Below are positions 26,674 through 38,000 of a stretch of DNA of 64,000 nt, in pieces. The notes beneath the pieces were generated by a model. That model saw nothing but the letters and a program-made list of their open reading frames with translations, was not told the origin of the DNA and made no database searches. The number at the start of each line of letters is the position of its first letter. Positions within the stretch are counted from its first letter, which is position 1. The DNA comes from Zunongwangia profunda SM-A87. Its GTDB lineage: Bacteria > Bacteroidota > Bacteroidia > Flavobacteriales > Flavobacteriaceae. The stretch spans positions 3,959,501 to 4,023,500 of the forward strand of contig NC_014041.1 in assembly GCF_000023465.1 (NCBI RefSeq). Direction: 5' to 3'. Both the position numbers and the translations under genes were made by a program.

Positions 26674-27438
26674 CTATTGATAGACTTTGATATAATCAAT
26701 ATAGAATTTTGCAGGAAAAATACTATCGTCTACATCAGGTCCTCCAAAGTTACCTCCAATAGCCATATTTAGCAAAAAATAGAATTTATGGCGAAAAGGA
26801 TAATGCTCATCATCTTTTATTTCTGGCGAAAAAGTATATACCTTTTCTCCATCGATATAATAAACTATTTCTTGTTTAGACCATTCTACCTTATATATAT
26901 GAAAATCGTCTTCTACATTATCGATTTTCGTCACTGTAGTACTGGCATGATCCCCATGAGTTGCGGGGGTATGCAAGGTCGTATGCAAGGTATCTTTCAT
27001 TCGTCCAACATATTCCATTATGTCGATTTCTCCGGAAGCGGGCCAACCTACCTCTCCAATATTATCTCCTAACATCCAGATTGCCGGCCAAATCCCGTGT
27101 CCCCCGGGAACTTTAGCGCGGGTTTCTATAATACCATACTGAAACTCGAATTTATCTTTAGTATTTATGCGAGAGCTAAAATAGGAATCGCCATTTTTTT
27201 CAGCGGTAATAACCGCCAAGCCATCTTTTATTTCAAGATTTTCAGGGCGATAAAGCTGTCGCTCGTTATTTCCCCAACCACAAATATCAGGGCAGCCGTC
27301 ACCATTTTCATAGCTCCAATAATCCATATTTAAGCTATTTCCATCAAAATTTTCTTCCCAGATCAATTCTTTTTCTTGTCCTTTACAGCTCTGCAAGGTC
27401 AATAACACAAGGGCTAAAACCGCTAATCTTTTCTTCAT
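26674..27438 (-). CDS. GH16 beta-glucanase lipoprotein (laminarinase-like)
   Basis: Endo-acting glycoside hydrolase family 16 enzyme, predicted to cut beta-1,3-glucans at the cell surface or in the periplasm. Start ATG 27438 gives lipobox signal MKKRLAVLALVLLTLQSC; the longer frame runs into the GH3 gene. 254 aa: one catalytic domain with LIWEENFDG, GWGNNERQLY, GIWPAIWMLG and the catalytic motif GEIDIMEYVG (nucleophile and acid Glu). The ATG is one base after the GH3 stop, so translation is coupled. It is the last gene of the PUL. Confidence 0.95.
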   Translation of the reverse strand: MKKRLAVLALVLLTLQSCKGQEKELIWEENFDGNSLNMDYWSYENGDGCPDICGWGNNERQLYRPENLEIKDGLAVITAEKNGDSYFSSRINTKDKFEFQYGIIETRAKVPGGHGIWPAIWMLGDNIGEVGWPASGEIDIMEYVGRMKDTLHTTLHTPATHGDHASTTVTKIDNVEDDFHIYKVEWSKQEIVYYIDGEKVYTFSPEIKDDEHYPFRHKFYFLLNMAIGGNFGGPDVDDSIFPAKFYIDYIKVYQ

Positions 27439-27439
27439 A

Positions 27440-29734
27440 TTATTTAAATTCAAAATTAGCCTTTTTAAGATCCACAGAGTTACCACCAATCATCACTTCA
27501 AAATCCCCAGGTTCAGCTTCCCATTTCTTATTAATAGTAAAATATGTGATCATTTCTTTATCGATTATAAAATTCACCACTTTACGTTCGCCTGGTTTTA
27601 ATGAAATTTTCTCAAAGGCTTTTAGTTCCAGATTTGGTCGTGTAATGCTTCCCACCAGATCATGTAAATACAACTGAACGGTTTCTTCTCCTACCATATT
27701 ACCCGTATTTTTTACTGAAATTGATGCTTCTATTTTTTCGCCTTCTGAAAAGGAATCAGCACTTAGCTCGATATCCCCATATTCAAATTCGGTAAAGCTT
27801 AGTCCGAATCCAAATGGATACAATGCTTCTCTAGGAGAATCGGTATAATGCGAATAAGTCACCTGCGCCCCACCCTCTGGTCTACCGGTACTCTTTTGAT
27901 TGTAGTACAAAGGTTCCATTCCTGAATTCTGAGGAAAAGATACTGGTAACTTCCCGGAAGGATTATACCTTCCAAAAAGAATTTCGGCAACCGCATTCCC
28001 ATGCTGTGAACCTAAAAACCAGGATTCTACAATGGCTGGAATATTTTTAGAACTCCAACTTAAATCCATAGGGCGGCCGTTCATCAATACCATCACCACG
28101 TTTTTGTTAGCTTTTTGAACCGTTTCAATCAAATCATCCTGCACTCCGGCAAAACCAATATTGGTCTGGCTACGCCCCTCGCCCGTTTGAAAAGCATCTT
28201 CACCAACCACTAATACCACTAAATCTGCCTGTTTAGCTAATTTTTCAGCTTCGGCGAAACCACTTTTATCATCTTTATTAAAAGTCATAGGATTTAAAAA
28301 AGACCGATCTCCGGTTGAAAGTTTTGCCCCTTCAGCATAAGTTATCTTCACGCCTTTTGGCGTATAATTTCTAATTCCTTCTAAGACTGAAACTGCAGAA
28401 TTTTCTACCGCATGCGCTCTCCAGTTTCCTAAAGGCGAATCTTTATCGTTTGCCAATGGCCCTATAACCGCAATGTTTTTAATAGAATTTTTAATGGGTA
28501 AAATATCATTCTCATTCTTTAAAAGTACGATCGATTTTTTACCGGCTTCCAAAGCCACTTCCTGATTTGCTTCAGAGTATAATTCAGATTTCTCGAAAGC
28601 TTCATCGCAATACTTATAGGGATCATCAAAAAGTCCTAATCTGAATTTTACACGAAGAATCCTTTTTACGGCATCGTCGATCAATTTTTCAGCAACTTTA
28701 CCTTCTTCCACCAGTTCTTTTAAGGACGACTCGTAAGCACCACCTTCCATATCCATGTCGCTACCGGCTTTTACTGCTAATTCAGCAGCGGCTTTTTTAT
28801 CTTTAGCAACGCCATGCGGAATAAGTTCGGTTATCGATCCCCAATCTGATACTACAAATCCATCCCAATGCCACTTGCCTTTTAGCAAATCTCGTTGTAA
28901 ATAGGTACTTGCAGTTGCCGGCACACCGTCTATCTCGTTAAACGAGTTCATAAATGTAGCCACCCCTGCAGCTGCGGCAGCTTTAAACGGTGGTAAAATG
29001 GTATTATTTAATTCATAAATACCAATATTTACCGTGTTATAATCTCTACCTCCTTCAGCAAAACCATAACCGGCAAAGTGCTTGGCACAGGCCGCGATAG
29101 TTTTAGGATCTGAAAGATCATTTCCCTGAAAGCCTTTAATTCGGGCTACTGCTATTTTTGAGTTTAGATAAGGATCTTCACCGGCACCTTCCATAATTCG
29201 GCCCCATCGTGCATCGCGAGAAATATCCATCATTGGGGCAAATGTCCAATGAACACCTGCCGCTGCAGTTTCCCTACCGGCAACTCTTGCCGTTTTTTCC
29301 ATGAGTTCTAAATCCCAGCTGGCACTTTCACCAAGCGGAACAGGAAACATGGTTTGATAACCATGAATTACATCATACCCAAAAATCAACGGAATTTTGA
29401 GTCGGCTATTTTCCATGACGATCTTTTGTGCCTGGCGAGTATGTTCTACAGAGGTCACATTAAGCATCGATCCTACCAGTCCGTTTTTAAGATTTTCGAG
29501 TTTCTTTTCGTTATCAGTTCCAGTCGCGGGACCGGTAACATCCCAGCTACCATTGTACTGCACCATCTGCCCTATTTTCTCATCAAGGGTCATTAAAGCT
29601 AAAACCGAATCTATTTTCTGCTCGATATCTCGAGGATCCTGATCACTTTTCTTAAACCCTGGCTTTTCATAGGTCGAGAATGCCAAGAAACCCAGTGACA
29701 GAACTACTCCAATTATTGCTACTCTTTTTTTCAT
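27440..29734 (-). CDS. GH3 beta-glucosidase (BglX-like)
   Basis: Exo-acting family 3 enzyme releasing glucose from oligoglucans in the periplasm. About 764 aa with N-terminal signal (MKKRVAIIGVVLSLGFLAF), the GH3 N domain (ALMTLDEKIGQM, GAGEDPYLNSKIA, the nucleophile Asp in GFVVSDWGSI), the C domain (VAVIGPLA-like NIAVIGPLANDK, GEDAFQTGEGRS) and a C-terminal fibronectin-III-like domain. I prefer ATG 29734 to TTG 29740. A hairpin with terminator form precedes it, so expression may be lower than or separable from the upstream PUL genes. Confidence 0.95.
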   Translation of the reverse strand: MKKRVAIIGVVLSLGFLAFSTYEKPGFKKSDQDPRDIEQKIDSVLALMTLDEKIGQMVQYNGSWDVTGPATGTDNEKKLENLKNGLVGSMLNVTSVEHTRQAQKIVMENSRLKIPLIFGYDVIHGYQTMFPVPLGESASWDLELMEKTARVAGRETAAAGVHWTFAPMMDISRDARWGRIMEGAGEDPYLNSKIAVARIKGFQGNDLSDPKTIAACAKHFAGYGFAEGGRDYNTVNIGIYELNNTILPPFKAAAAAGVATFMNSFNEIDGVPATASTYLQRDLLKGKWHWDGFVVSDWGSITELIPHGVAKDKKAAAELAVKAGSDMDMEGGAYESSLKELVEEGKVAEKLIDDAVKRILRVKFRLGLFDDPYKYCDEAFEKSELYSEANQEVALEAGKKSIVLLKNENDILPIKNSIKNIAVIGPLANDKDSPLGNWRAHAVENSAVSVLEGIRNYTPKGVKITYAEGAKLSTGDRSFLNPMTFNKDDKSGFAEAEKLAKQADLVVLVVGEDAFQTGEGRSQTNIGFAGVQDDLIETVQKANKNVVMVLMNGRPMDLSWSSKNIPAIVESWFLGSQHGNAVAEILFGRYNPSGKLPVSFPQNSGMEPLYYNQKSTGRPEGGAQVTYSHYTDSPREALYPFGFGLSFTEFEYGDIELSADSFSEGEKIEASISVKNTGNMVGEETVQLYLHDLVGSITRPNLELKAFEKISLKPGERKVVNFIIDKEMITYFTINKKWEAEPGDFEVMIGGNSVDLKKANFEFK

Positions 29735-29743
29735 ATCCAAAAA

Positions 29744-29791
29744 TTAAAAAGGGGCTACGAGGAAGAACAGCTTAACCTCCAGGCAACCCCT
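29744..29791 (-). terminator. hairpin between GH16 and GH3 genes, terminator or attenuator
   Basis: On the minus strand AGGGGTTGC pairs with GTAGCCCCT (with wobbles) and an inner GGAGG pairs with CCTCC-like bases; TTTTT follows. It lies within the PUL operon and could cause partial termination or mRNA stabilisation. Confidence 0.55.
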
Positions 29792-29829
29792 ATTTTATTA
29801 AAAGTTAATCCGATATTATGTGTTATGAT

Positions 29830-31479
29830 TTATTGATAAACTTTCACATAATCTACTTCCATGGTATCTTCACTGAAATTAGGGTCTATATCTCCTCCTA
29901 GGTTACCACCCATGGCAACATTTAGAATTAAGAAAAACGGCTGATTAAACGGTGTATCTGCACTGTTTTTATATTCATGAAATACGATATCATCTACAGC
30001 AAAAAGAATATGATCTGCCGTCCATTCCAAAGTATAGGTATGGAATTCTGAATCTACATTTTCAACTTCAGTCCCTTTAGAAATTCCGTCTCCGCCTGAG
30101 TTCCCGGGCATATGAAGTGTTCCTAACACATGACCAAGATCATTACCTACATGCTCCATAATATCAATCTCTCCGGAAGCAGGCCAGTTTACCTCGGCAA
30201 AATTTGATCCTAGCATCCAAATCGCAGGCCATGTACCTGCTGCACCTGGAAGTTTAGCTCTTACCTCTACTCTACCGTACTTAAATTCCTGCTTATCCAT
30301 TGTAGTAATTCTTGCAGAAGAATAATCAAAGCCATTCGTACTTTCAGCAATCGCATTGATCTTTAAGCTACCATCACTTACCACTGCATTATCTGCTGTA
30401 TAATACTGTTTTTCGTTATTTCCCCAGCCATTGTCACCATTACCGGTTTCAATATTCCAGCTATCGGCGTCTAGCGCATTCCCATCAAATTCTTCTTCCC
30501 ACACCAGGTTTTCGAATTCAGTTTCCAGCTCTTTTCCTTCGGCAGAATTATTTCCGCCACCTGCTCCACCTTCAGGATCAGTAGTAAGTTTTAAATACCA
30601 TGCTTCTGCAGCATTTCCTCCAGATTGTGTTCTAACCTGCATATAATCTTCAGTAATTTCCAGAATCTCATACGTACTGGTTCCTAAATAATAACTTAAG
30701 AAACCTCCATCTGAAATCATCATTTGGGTTCCAGTGGTTTCATCTTCCGGATAAATAGTTGGTGCTGCAGAAAGACTTACATTTTTAACTCCCGAAGTAT
30801 CATAATCGAAACATTGATCCCCAGTTCCATTAGTTCCTCCAGCGGCATTTAATGAATTGGTATTAAAAAACGTAGCTCCATTATTATCCAGTTCGTATAA
30901 AATATTTCCGTTTTCATCAAGACTAAAGGTCATACTATCATCATAAATACATTCGTCTTTCTTCTCAAAAGGAGCAGCATTATACCAATCTGATGTTTTA
31001 ACATCGATTGGTCCAAGCGCTAAGTGCGATGGCAAAGCTGCTGCAACATACCATGTTTTAGAATCGTCTCCTGTAAGCAACGATTTAGTTTCTGGATCAT
31101 CAAATTCGCTAAAAACTGTTACGCTTGTTGTCATTGATGATGAAGTACCACCCGTACCGGTAGCAATTACAGTCACTATATACTCATTTACTCCGGTTGA
31201 CGTAAACGAGTGCATTACATTACCGTTAGATACGTTTGTTGAAGTATTATCTCCAAAGGCGAATTTATAATTTATTGCATTATCTGCTGAAGCCATAAAC
31301 TGCACCTGCCCGCTACCATCTCCATAAGGATTATCGGCATCTGCATTTACAATAGTTGCTTCTAAAGAAAGATTTGAAGGCGCCACGACTTCTCCAAAGT
31401 CGTGATCATCATCCTGGCAGCTTTGTAAAAAGCTACCAAGAATGATCATAAGGCCTAGTATATATTTAAAATTCTTCAT
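29830..31479 (-). CDS. PKD-GH16 laminarinase-type lipoprotein
   Basis: 549 aa. I start at ATG 31479 (MKNFKYILGLMIILGSFLQSC lipobox), 4 bases after the preceding stop; an ATG at 31491 is also possible. Domains are a PKD module (about 30-130, FAFGDN, VMHSFTSTGVNEYIVTV), a middle beta-rich segment with DDSKTWYVA typical of Bacteroidota laminarinases, and a C-terminal GH16 domain with GWGNNEKQYY and the catalytic GEIDIMEHVG. Predicted surface endo-beta-1,3-glucanase making oligosaccharides for the SusCD pair. Confidence 0.93.
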   Translation of the reverse strand: MKNFKYILGLMIILGSFLQSCQDDDHDFGEVVAPSNLSLEATIVNADADNPYGDGSGQVQFMASADNAINYKFAFGDNTSTNVSNGNVMHSFTSTGVNEYIVTVIATGTGGTSSSMTTSVTVFSEFDDPETKSLLTGDDSKTWYVAAALPSHLALGPIDVKTSDWYNAAPFEKKDECIYDDSMTFSLDENGNILYELDNNGATFFNTNSLNAAGGTNGTGDQCFDYDTSGVKNVSLSAAPTIYPEDETTGTQMMISDGGFLSYYLGTSTYEILEITEDYMQVRTQSGGNAAEAWYLKLTTDPEGGAGGGNNSAEGKELETEFENLVWEEEFDGNALDADSWNIETGNGDNGWGNNEKQYYTADNAVVSDGSLKINAIAESTNGFDYSSARITTMDKQEFKYGRVEVRAKLPGAAGTWPAIWMLGSNFAEVNWPASGEIDIMEHVGNDLGHVLGTLHMPGNSGGDGISKGTEVENVDSEFHTYTLEWTADHILFAVDDIVFHEYKNSADTPFNQPFFLILNVAMGGNLGGDIDPNFSEDTMEVDYVKVYQ

Positions 31480-31483
31480 TTTT

Positions 31484-33547
31484 TTAGTCATTTTTAATTT
31501 GAATATCATCAAAGTAGAACGTACCACCTTCTGTGTTTCCGAAGCCATAAAAAACAACCACGGTATCATAACCGGCATTAGGATCAAAGGCTCCAAAACT
31601 TGTAAGATCAAAATCAAGTTCTTCCCACGCGTTTGCTACAGTGGTTGTTTGCTGTACCTCTGCTATCACTGATGGATTGCCATTAGCATCTGGTTCTGAC
31701 TTAGAATTTTCTAATTTCAATAGAATCGTTGCTCCTGTTTTAGGTGACCAGGTTTTTATAGAGATCGTTGTCCCCTTGCTAAAGTCTATTGCTCCACCCA
31801 AACGTTGGGAAACACCGGCCCAGGTTTCTGCTCCGTCATTCTTCACAAGCTCGGTTACTTTTGTGCTGGTATTAATTCCAGAAGCATCCGGATTTTCGAT
31901 AACAGTTGCATTTGCGCTCCCAAATCCAGACCAGCTATAATCTACCAAAACTGAATCGAAAGTTAATGGAAGTTTTGGAGCTGTCATTGGCTGATCGCTT
32001 ACATAAGAAAGATCATCAAAATAATAATCTAATCCTTTTCCTGCAGTATTTAAATCCATAAAAACAATAGCGCGTTTCCAATTTTGATTTGCATCTGCCT
32101 CACTAAAGTCAAAAGTTAATGTTTGCCAGGTATTGGCTTCAGTTACGGTCGCATTGACTTCGAAAGCTATATCACCGTCACTTGGGTCTTCAAATTTTAA
32201 AGTTACCGGAATACCTGCTTCTGGTGACCAAACTTTTAAACTTAACTGATCGTCTTTGGTAAAATCTACCGCATTATCCAAATCGAAATAAGCACCCGCC
32301 CAAATTTCAGATCCTTGTGTTTTAGTCATTTTAGCTACAGTTTCGCTAGGATTAGCGTCGCTCATATCTGGATTTGTAACAAGAGCGGTTGGCGCCCCTC
32401 CAAATTCGAAAAATTGATATGCATTTGCATTACCTTCAAAAGTTACCGGCAACTCTACTATCGTAGGATTTGCTAATCTAATATTGTCGAAGTAATACGT
32501 ATTGTCGTTACCAGAGGTATTATAATCAAAGAACAATGCGATAACACTATAAGTTTGTGAAGGATCGATTGCTGAAAGATCAAAAATCAATGTTTCCCAT
32601 TCATTTTCTTTAGTCGTCATTGTAGTCACTTCAGCATTGATATCTGAATTCGCTGAATTTTCAACCTTAAATAATACCGGAATACCTGCTTTTGGAGAAT
32701 AAACATCCATAGCAATGTACGTAGTACTACTAAAATCGATATTTTCGTTTAAAGTAGTGGAAGTTCCCGCCCAGGTTTCAGAACCTGATGGCTTGGTATA
32801 TGAAGCTACAGTAGCACTTTCGTTCACCTCATTTGGTGCGGGATTAGCAACTAAAGAAGCTGTAGGGGCACCTCCGCCAAAATTATAGAAGTTGTAAGCT
32901 ACGGTTTGTGATTCAAAATCGATTGGCAACAGTAAAGGATCTACAATCGTAACTTCTTCAGTATATTCTGTAGTTTCAGCTCCTCCACTTAAAGCTACAA
33001 CACGAATGGTGTACGTACCTATATTCCCATATTCATATTCAGCAGTCTCGCCTTCCATAATCATTGTTGGCTGATCATCTGTATCTTCCCCAAAATAAAC
33101 CTCGTAACCAGCAGCATTCTCTGCAGCTGCCGTAACGCTTACCTTAAAAGGATTCGACTGATCTTTAGTGATGACTACTTCTAAATTTTCTGGAGCGAGG
33201 AAGGATACATTTAAAGATTGCGAAGCTTCGGCAACTTCGCCATTTAAATTCATCGCATAAATAGTAACATCATATTGCCCTTCAGCATAGGTATGTTCTA
33301 CATGGTTACCCGAAGTAAATTCATCGGAAACTTCACTGCCGTCTCCAAAATCCACACTAAACATATTTGCGCCATTTGCCGACGGGAATATGCTTACCTC
33401 ACCAGAATTATCCTGCTTTATTGTAAACTTGGCAGAAATATCTGATGGTATTGCGATATCTACACTTTCTAAACTATCATCATCTGAACATGAGATAACA
33501 AAAAGAATAGAGAAGCATGCTATTATTGATGTAATATAATTCTTCAT
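31484..33547 (-). CDS. surface glycan-binding lipoprotein with PKD domains and three tandem modules
   Basis: 687 aa, lipobox MKNYITSIIACFSILFVISC. Two PKD-like domains (VDFGDGSEV, then YEVYFGEDTD) are followed by three modules of about 150 aa each. The modules share LP(I/V/L)xF, SETWAG or SEIWAG, SP(K/E)AG(I)PV, and a final YYFDDL/YFDNI. They look like carbohydrate-binding beta-sandwiches. There is no catalytic motif. Its position right after susD is where surface glycan-binding proteins lie, so I call it the PUL's SGBP. Identity of the glycan as laminarin is inferred from the GH16/GH3 neighbours. Confidence 0.85.
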   Translation of the reverse strand: MKNYITSIIACFSILFVISCSDDDSLESVDIAIPSDISAKFTIKQDNSGEVSIFPSANGANMFSVDFGDGSEVSDEFTSGNHVEHTYAEGQYDVTIYAMNLNGEVAEASQSLNVSFLAPENLEVVITKDQSNPFKVSVTAAAENAAGYEVYFGEDTDDQPTMIMEGETAEYEYGNIGTYTIRVVALSGGAETTEYTEEVTIVDPLLLPIDFESQTVAYNFYNFGGGAPTASLVANPAPNEVNESATVASYTKPSGSETWAGTSTTLNENIDFSSTTYIAMDVYSPKAGIPVLFKVENSANSDINAEVTTMTTKENEWETLIFDLSAIDPSQTYSVIALFFDYNTSGNDNTYYFDNIRLANPTIVELPVTFEGNANAYQFFEFGGAPTALVTNPDMSDANPSETVAKMTKTQGSEIWAGAYFDLDNAVDFTKDDQLSLKVWSPEAGIPVTLKFEDPSDGDIAFEVNATVTEANTWQTLTFDFSEADANQNWKRAIVFMDLNTAGKGLDYYFDDLSYVSDQPMTAPKLPLTFDSVLVDYSWSGFGSANATVIENPDASGINTSTKVTELVKNDGAETWAGVSQRLGGAIDFSKGTTISIKTWSPKTGATILLKLENSKSEPDANGNPSVIAEVQQTTTVANAWEELDFDLTSFGAFDPNAGYDTVVVFYGFGNTEGGTFYFDDIQIKND

Positions 33548-33557
33548 AATTTATATT

Positions 33558-35060
33558 TTAATAACCAGCGTTTTGATCCCAGTTACCCTGAGCAAATTGT
33601 ATTTCTTCTAATGGAATAGGGAACACTTCATTTTTACCAGTAGTAAATCCATCGATAAACTGTTCGGCTCTACCTGTTCTTACCAAATCAAAGAATCGGT
33701 GGCCTTCTCCTATCATTTCAGACCTTCTATCCATATAAATTTGTTCAGTAAGACTTGTACCGCTATCATCTACCGGTGCTAAACCGGCACGATCCCTAAC
33801 CATATTTAAATAAGCTCTCGCCTGGGCATCATCAATACCGCCACGGTTTAAAGCCTCTGCTGCCATTAACAATACATCTGCATATCTAATCGCTCTGTAA
33901 TTATTTGGTTGCGTTAAATTGGCATCACCAAGGTTATCGTTTTGTCTTGGCAAATATTTACGGTTATAATAACCGGTATGTCCGGTAACCTCATCCTGAT
34001 TACCTATATTGTAAGTGGCTCCGGTTTCTGCAGCCCAGGCTTCGATATCAAGTAAGCTTACCTCCTGTCTGGCATCTCCAGATTCGAAAGAATTGTATGC
34101 TTCTTCTGTAGGTAGGTTAAAGCCGTAACCCGATTCAAAAACAGGACCGGCATAACCTCTAATTCCGCTAAAACCAACCATTACATTACCTTCGCTACAC
34201 TGTAAACATCCAAATCCAGCCCCCTCAGTACCGGTATATTGAATTTCGAAAACTGATTCTGCACTATTCTCTGCGGAATACTCGAACAGGTTAGCGTAAT
34301 CTTCATCACCCTGAGTACCATAAAGATGATATTTACCAGAATTGATCACTTTTTGAAGTTCGGTCGCAGCTTCAGAAAATTTATCCTGATATAAATAAAC
34401 TTTCCCCAATAAAGCCTGCGCTGCACCTTTGGTAACACGACCAACTTCGGGAGCATTTACCGCTAAATTTTCTTCGGCATAGGTTAAATCCTGTTCGATC
34501 AGTGCATAAACTTCAGCTTTTGATGATCTAGGAATTGTTTTTGCTTCCCCTAACGTAAATCTACCTTCAGGTTTAATAGGAATGGGGCCAAACCATTTTA
34601 GTAACTCAAAATTAAAATAGGCTCTTAAAAAATGGGCTTCCGCTAATAATTGAGATTTACCTTCAAAATCGATATTATCGGCATTTTCCAACATAAAACT
34701 GGCACGGTATACTCCCGCAAAATTCCAGTCCCAAATATCGTCAAGGTTATCGTTTACCGGAGTATGTTGCATACGATCTACCTGTTGCCAGCCAATCACA
34801 TCTGTTGCACTTTCCCCGCCGGCATGAGCATTATCCGAGGCGATCTCACCCAGGATTACATTCGCATAGGTACTTTGTAAAATATCATACGTTCCTATTA
34901 ATGCATTGTAATAATCATCTTCTGCAGTGAAGTAGGAATCAGAGTTAATTCCATACGGAGGATCTACTTCTACAAAATCATCCCCGCAGGAGGTAATTCC
35001 CAGCGAAGCGGCAATTGCTGCCAAAATTATATTTCTTTTGATATTTATCTTCATCATCAT
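33558..35060 (-). CDS. SusD/RagB family nutrient-binding lipoprotein of the PUL
   Basis: About 500 aa. Three ATGs in a row (35060, 35057, 35054) are possible starts; the first is 4 bases after the susC stop. The signal ends AASLGITSC. SusD features: YYNALIGTYDILQSTY, the TPR region LLAEAHFLRAYFNFELLKWFGPIPI, ALLGKVYLYQDKFSEA, and C-terminal RMLNMVRDRAGL-like and ERR-type DRRSEMIGEGHRFFDLVRTG. It caps the SusC channel and binds the glucan oligomers. Confidence 0.96.
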   Translation of the reverse strand: MMMKINIKRNIILAAIAASLGITSCGDDFVEVDPPYGINSDSYFTAEDDYYNALIGTYDILQSTYANVILGEIASDNAHAGGESATDVIGWQQVDRMQHTPVNDNLDDIWDWNFAGVYRASFMLENADNIDFEGKSQLLAEAHFLRAYFNFELLKWFGPIPIKPEGRFTLGEAKTIPRSSKAEVYALIEQDLTYAEENLAVNAPEVGRVTKGAAQALLGKVYLYQDKFSEAATELQKVINSGKYHLYGTQGDEDYANLFEYSAENSAESVFEIQYTGTEGAGFGCLQCSEGNVMVGFSGIRGYAGPVFESGYGFNLPTEEAYNSFESGDARQEVSLLDIEAWAAETGATYNIGNQDEVTGHTGYYNRKYLPRQNDNLGDANLTQPNNYRAIRYADVLLMAAEALNRGGIDDAQARAYLNMVRDRAGLAPVDDSGTSLTEQIYMDRRSEMIGEGHRFFDLVRTGRAEQFIDGFTTGKNEVFPIPLEEIQFAQGNWDQNAGY

Positions 35061-35064
35061 TTTT

Positions 35065-38000
35065 TTAAAATTCAAGATTTACACCTAACATATATGTTCT
35101 TGGCAAAGGATAGAATCCTAAATCGATTCCTCCACCTATTGGCGCACCTGTTGAAGCAGTTGGATCGTATCCTGAATATTCGGTAAATGTGTACACATTA
35201 TCCACTTTTCCATAGATCCTAAACTTATCGATAGATACCTTCTGTGTAAATTCAGACGGAATAGTATATCCAAGGCTCACAGTTTGGATTCTCGCAAAAG
35301 AACCATCCTCTATATAGAAATCTGAGAATACCTTATTAGCAGTAGCTGCCGTAGTCACTCTTGGCACCGTATTGCTTGTTCCCGCACCCGTCCAACGATC
35401 CAGCACGTAACTCATTTTGTTTACGTTAGGCTGATCTCTTTCGTAATTACGTACAATGTCGTTCCCAAGATTAGAGAACATATAGGTTGCGAAATCGAAA
35501 TTCTTAAAATTAAACCCTAAATTGAAACCTAAGGTTACTTTTGGGATTGGATTACCAAGATCGGTACGGTCTTTATTATCTATGACTCCGTCTCCATTTA
35601 GATCTTTATATCTAATATCTCCCGGCATAGCTTCTGCCCCCAATGCTAATTGCGACGGATGTGCATCTACCTCAGCCTGAGTCTGGAAAATTCCATCGGT
35701 TTGATAACCGTAGAAATAACCTATTGGTTTTCCTTCTTCCATTCTGGAGATCAGAGGCTGCCCTACACCAAAGTTCCCTCCTTCAATAAACTCGGTTCCG
35801 TTAACCTGAGTCACCTCATTTTCTAAAGTACTTATGTTGAATGAGGTATTGAAAGAGAAATCATCGCTAAAGTTGTTGCTATAGCTTAAGGCAAATTCCC
35901 AACCTGAGTTTCTAACAGATCCCGCGTTAATTGTAGGACTACCTGAAGCAGGTGCTCCCACTCCATAAATTCCTGAAACCGGAATATTAGAGATTAACAG
36001 ATTATCACGATTATTAATAAAATAATCTACAGTGAATTCGAATTTGCTATTTAAGAAGTTAGCATCTAAACCAACATCAAACTTTTTCGCTTCTTCCCAC
36101 TGTAAATCTGGATTAGCTAACTGTCCTAACGCTCGACCGTTTACTAATAGCTGGTCCTGACCAAGAACATAGGTTGCTTCTCCTCCTAATAACGCTAAAT
36201 AACCAAAATCCGGAATCTGATCGTTACCTAAAATACCGTAACTACCGCGTAGTTTTAAGAAATTAAGGAAACCATCTTCGTTAAAGAAATTTTCTTCTGA
36301 AATTACCCAACCTGCAGTTGCTGATGGGAAATACGCAACACGATTGTTAGGTCCAAATTTGGTTGAACTATCACGACGTAACATCGCAGATAATAAATAC
36401 TTATCCTGAAAAGCATATTGAATTCTTCCAAAATAAGATAATCTTCTAAGCTTATAAGCATACGAAGAGTTTGTTTGTTCTTCTCCAGTACCGTTAGCAC
36501 TACTTAAATCTGCAAATTTCCAGCTATTGGCCTGTACCCCGGTTCTGGATCCATAAAGACCTTCGCCATTGGTTTCATAGGCTGTCATACCGATAAGGAA
36601 AGTTACATCGTGATCATCTCCGAAAGTATTTTCGTAGGTATTAAAAAGATCGAATGTATAATCATTATCATTAATCTTACCCAGCGTAACCGAGCTATTT
36701 GCATTGGTATAAATCTTCCCGGTACCATAGTTAAACAGGGGGGTAAAATCCCGGTTTTTAGTATTGCTGGTATTAAAACCTATACGTGCCTGTAAATTTA
36801 AATTCCTGGCATAATCTAAACTTGCCTGTACCGTACCGCTTAAACGGTTAGTAATATATTTATTATACGTATTATCTAATTGAGTTAACGGGTTTACCAC
36901 CTCGTTCCCCAAATTAATTTGCCCATCAAGATTGCTAACAGAAGGATCTATAGTTGGTGCAATGTTAGCAGCATTAAATAACACAGAACCTAAACTAAAA
37001 CTATTTACCGTACTACTCTCTGTACTATTATAAAATAATTTCGTTTGCAGATTCAGTTTATCCGTAAGATCAGCGTTTAAGGTGATTTTTGCCGTACTAC
37101 GTTCAAACTGTGATTTTTCAGGAGAAATAATACCTTCCTGCTTTAGATTTGAAGCACCGATAGAATAGGTGATTTTTTCTTCACCTCCTACGACCGAAAG
37201 GTTATGGCTGGTTACCAAAGCTTCTTGAAATACCTCGTCCTGCCAGTCTGTACCTGCACCAAGATCACTAATATTGGAAAAAGGTAATGCCTGCCCAGCA
37301 TTGGCATAACTCTCATTTAAGATCAACGCGTATTCTGTAGCATTTAATACCGGTAATTTTCTGGTTGTTTCCTGGATACCGGTATAACCCTCGTAAGAAA
37401 CTTTAGCTTTTTGGTTTTTCTTACCGGCTTTAGTCGTTACCAGAATCACACCGTTTGCACCAATAGTACCATAAATAGCTGCCTGAGCATCTTTAAGAAC
37501 GGTAATGTTTTGAATATCCTGAGGGTTAATGCTATTTAATCCTCCTTCATATTGAAAACCATCCAGAATAATAAGTGGTTTGTTCTGCCCGTTTGTAGAA
37601 ATTCCTCGAATCCTGATATTGGATTCAGCTCCGGGAGAACCTCCGGTTGGGGTAACGTTCACCCCTGAGGTTGTTCCCTGTAATGCCTGGGCAGCATTTA
37701 CCGGCTCTAATTTAGAAATTGTTTCAGCGCCTACGTTAGAAACCGCTCCGGTAATATCCCTTTTCTTTTGCTCTCCATAACCAATTACCAAAACTTCATC
37801 TAATGCCTGGGAATCGACACTTAAGATGACATCTATAGCATCCTGGTTGGTAATTTTCACTTCCTTACTTGTATAACCTATAAAAGAAAATACAAGCACA
37901 TCTCCTTGAGAAACATCATTTATGGAATAATTACCGTCAAAATCGGTAGTCACTCCATTTGTAGTTCCTTTCACTACAACATTTACTCCGGGTAGTGGCA

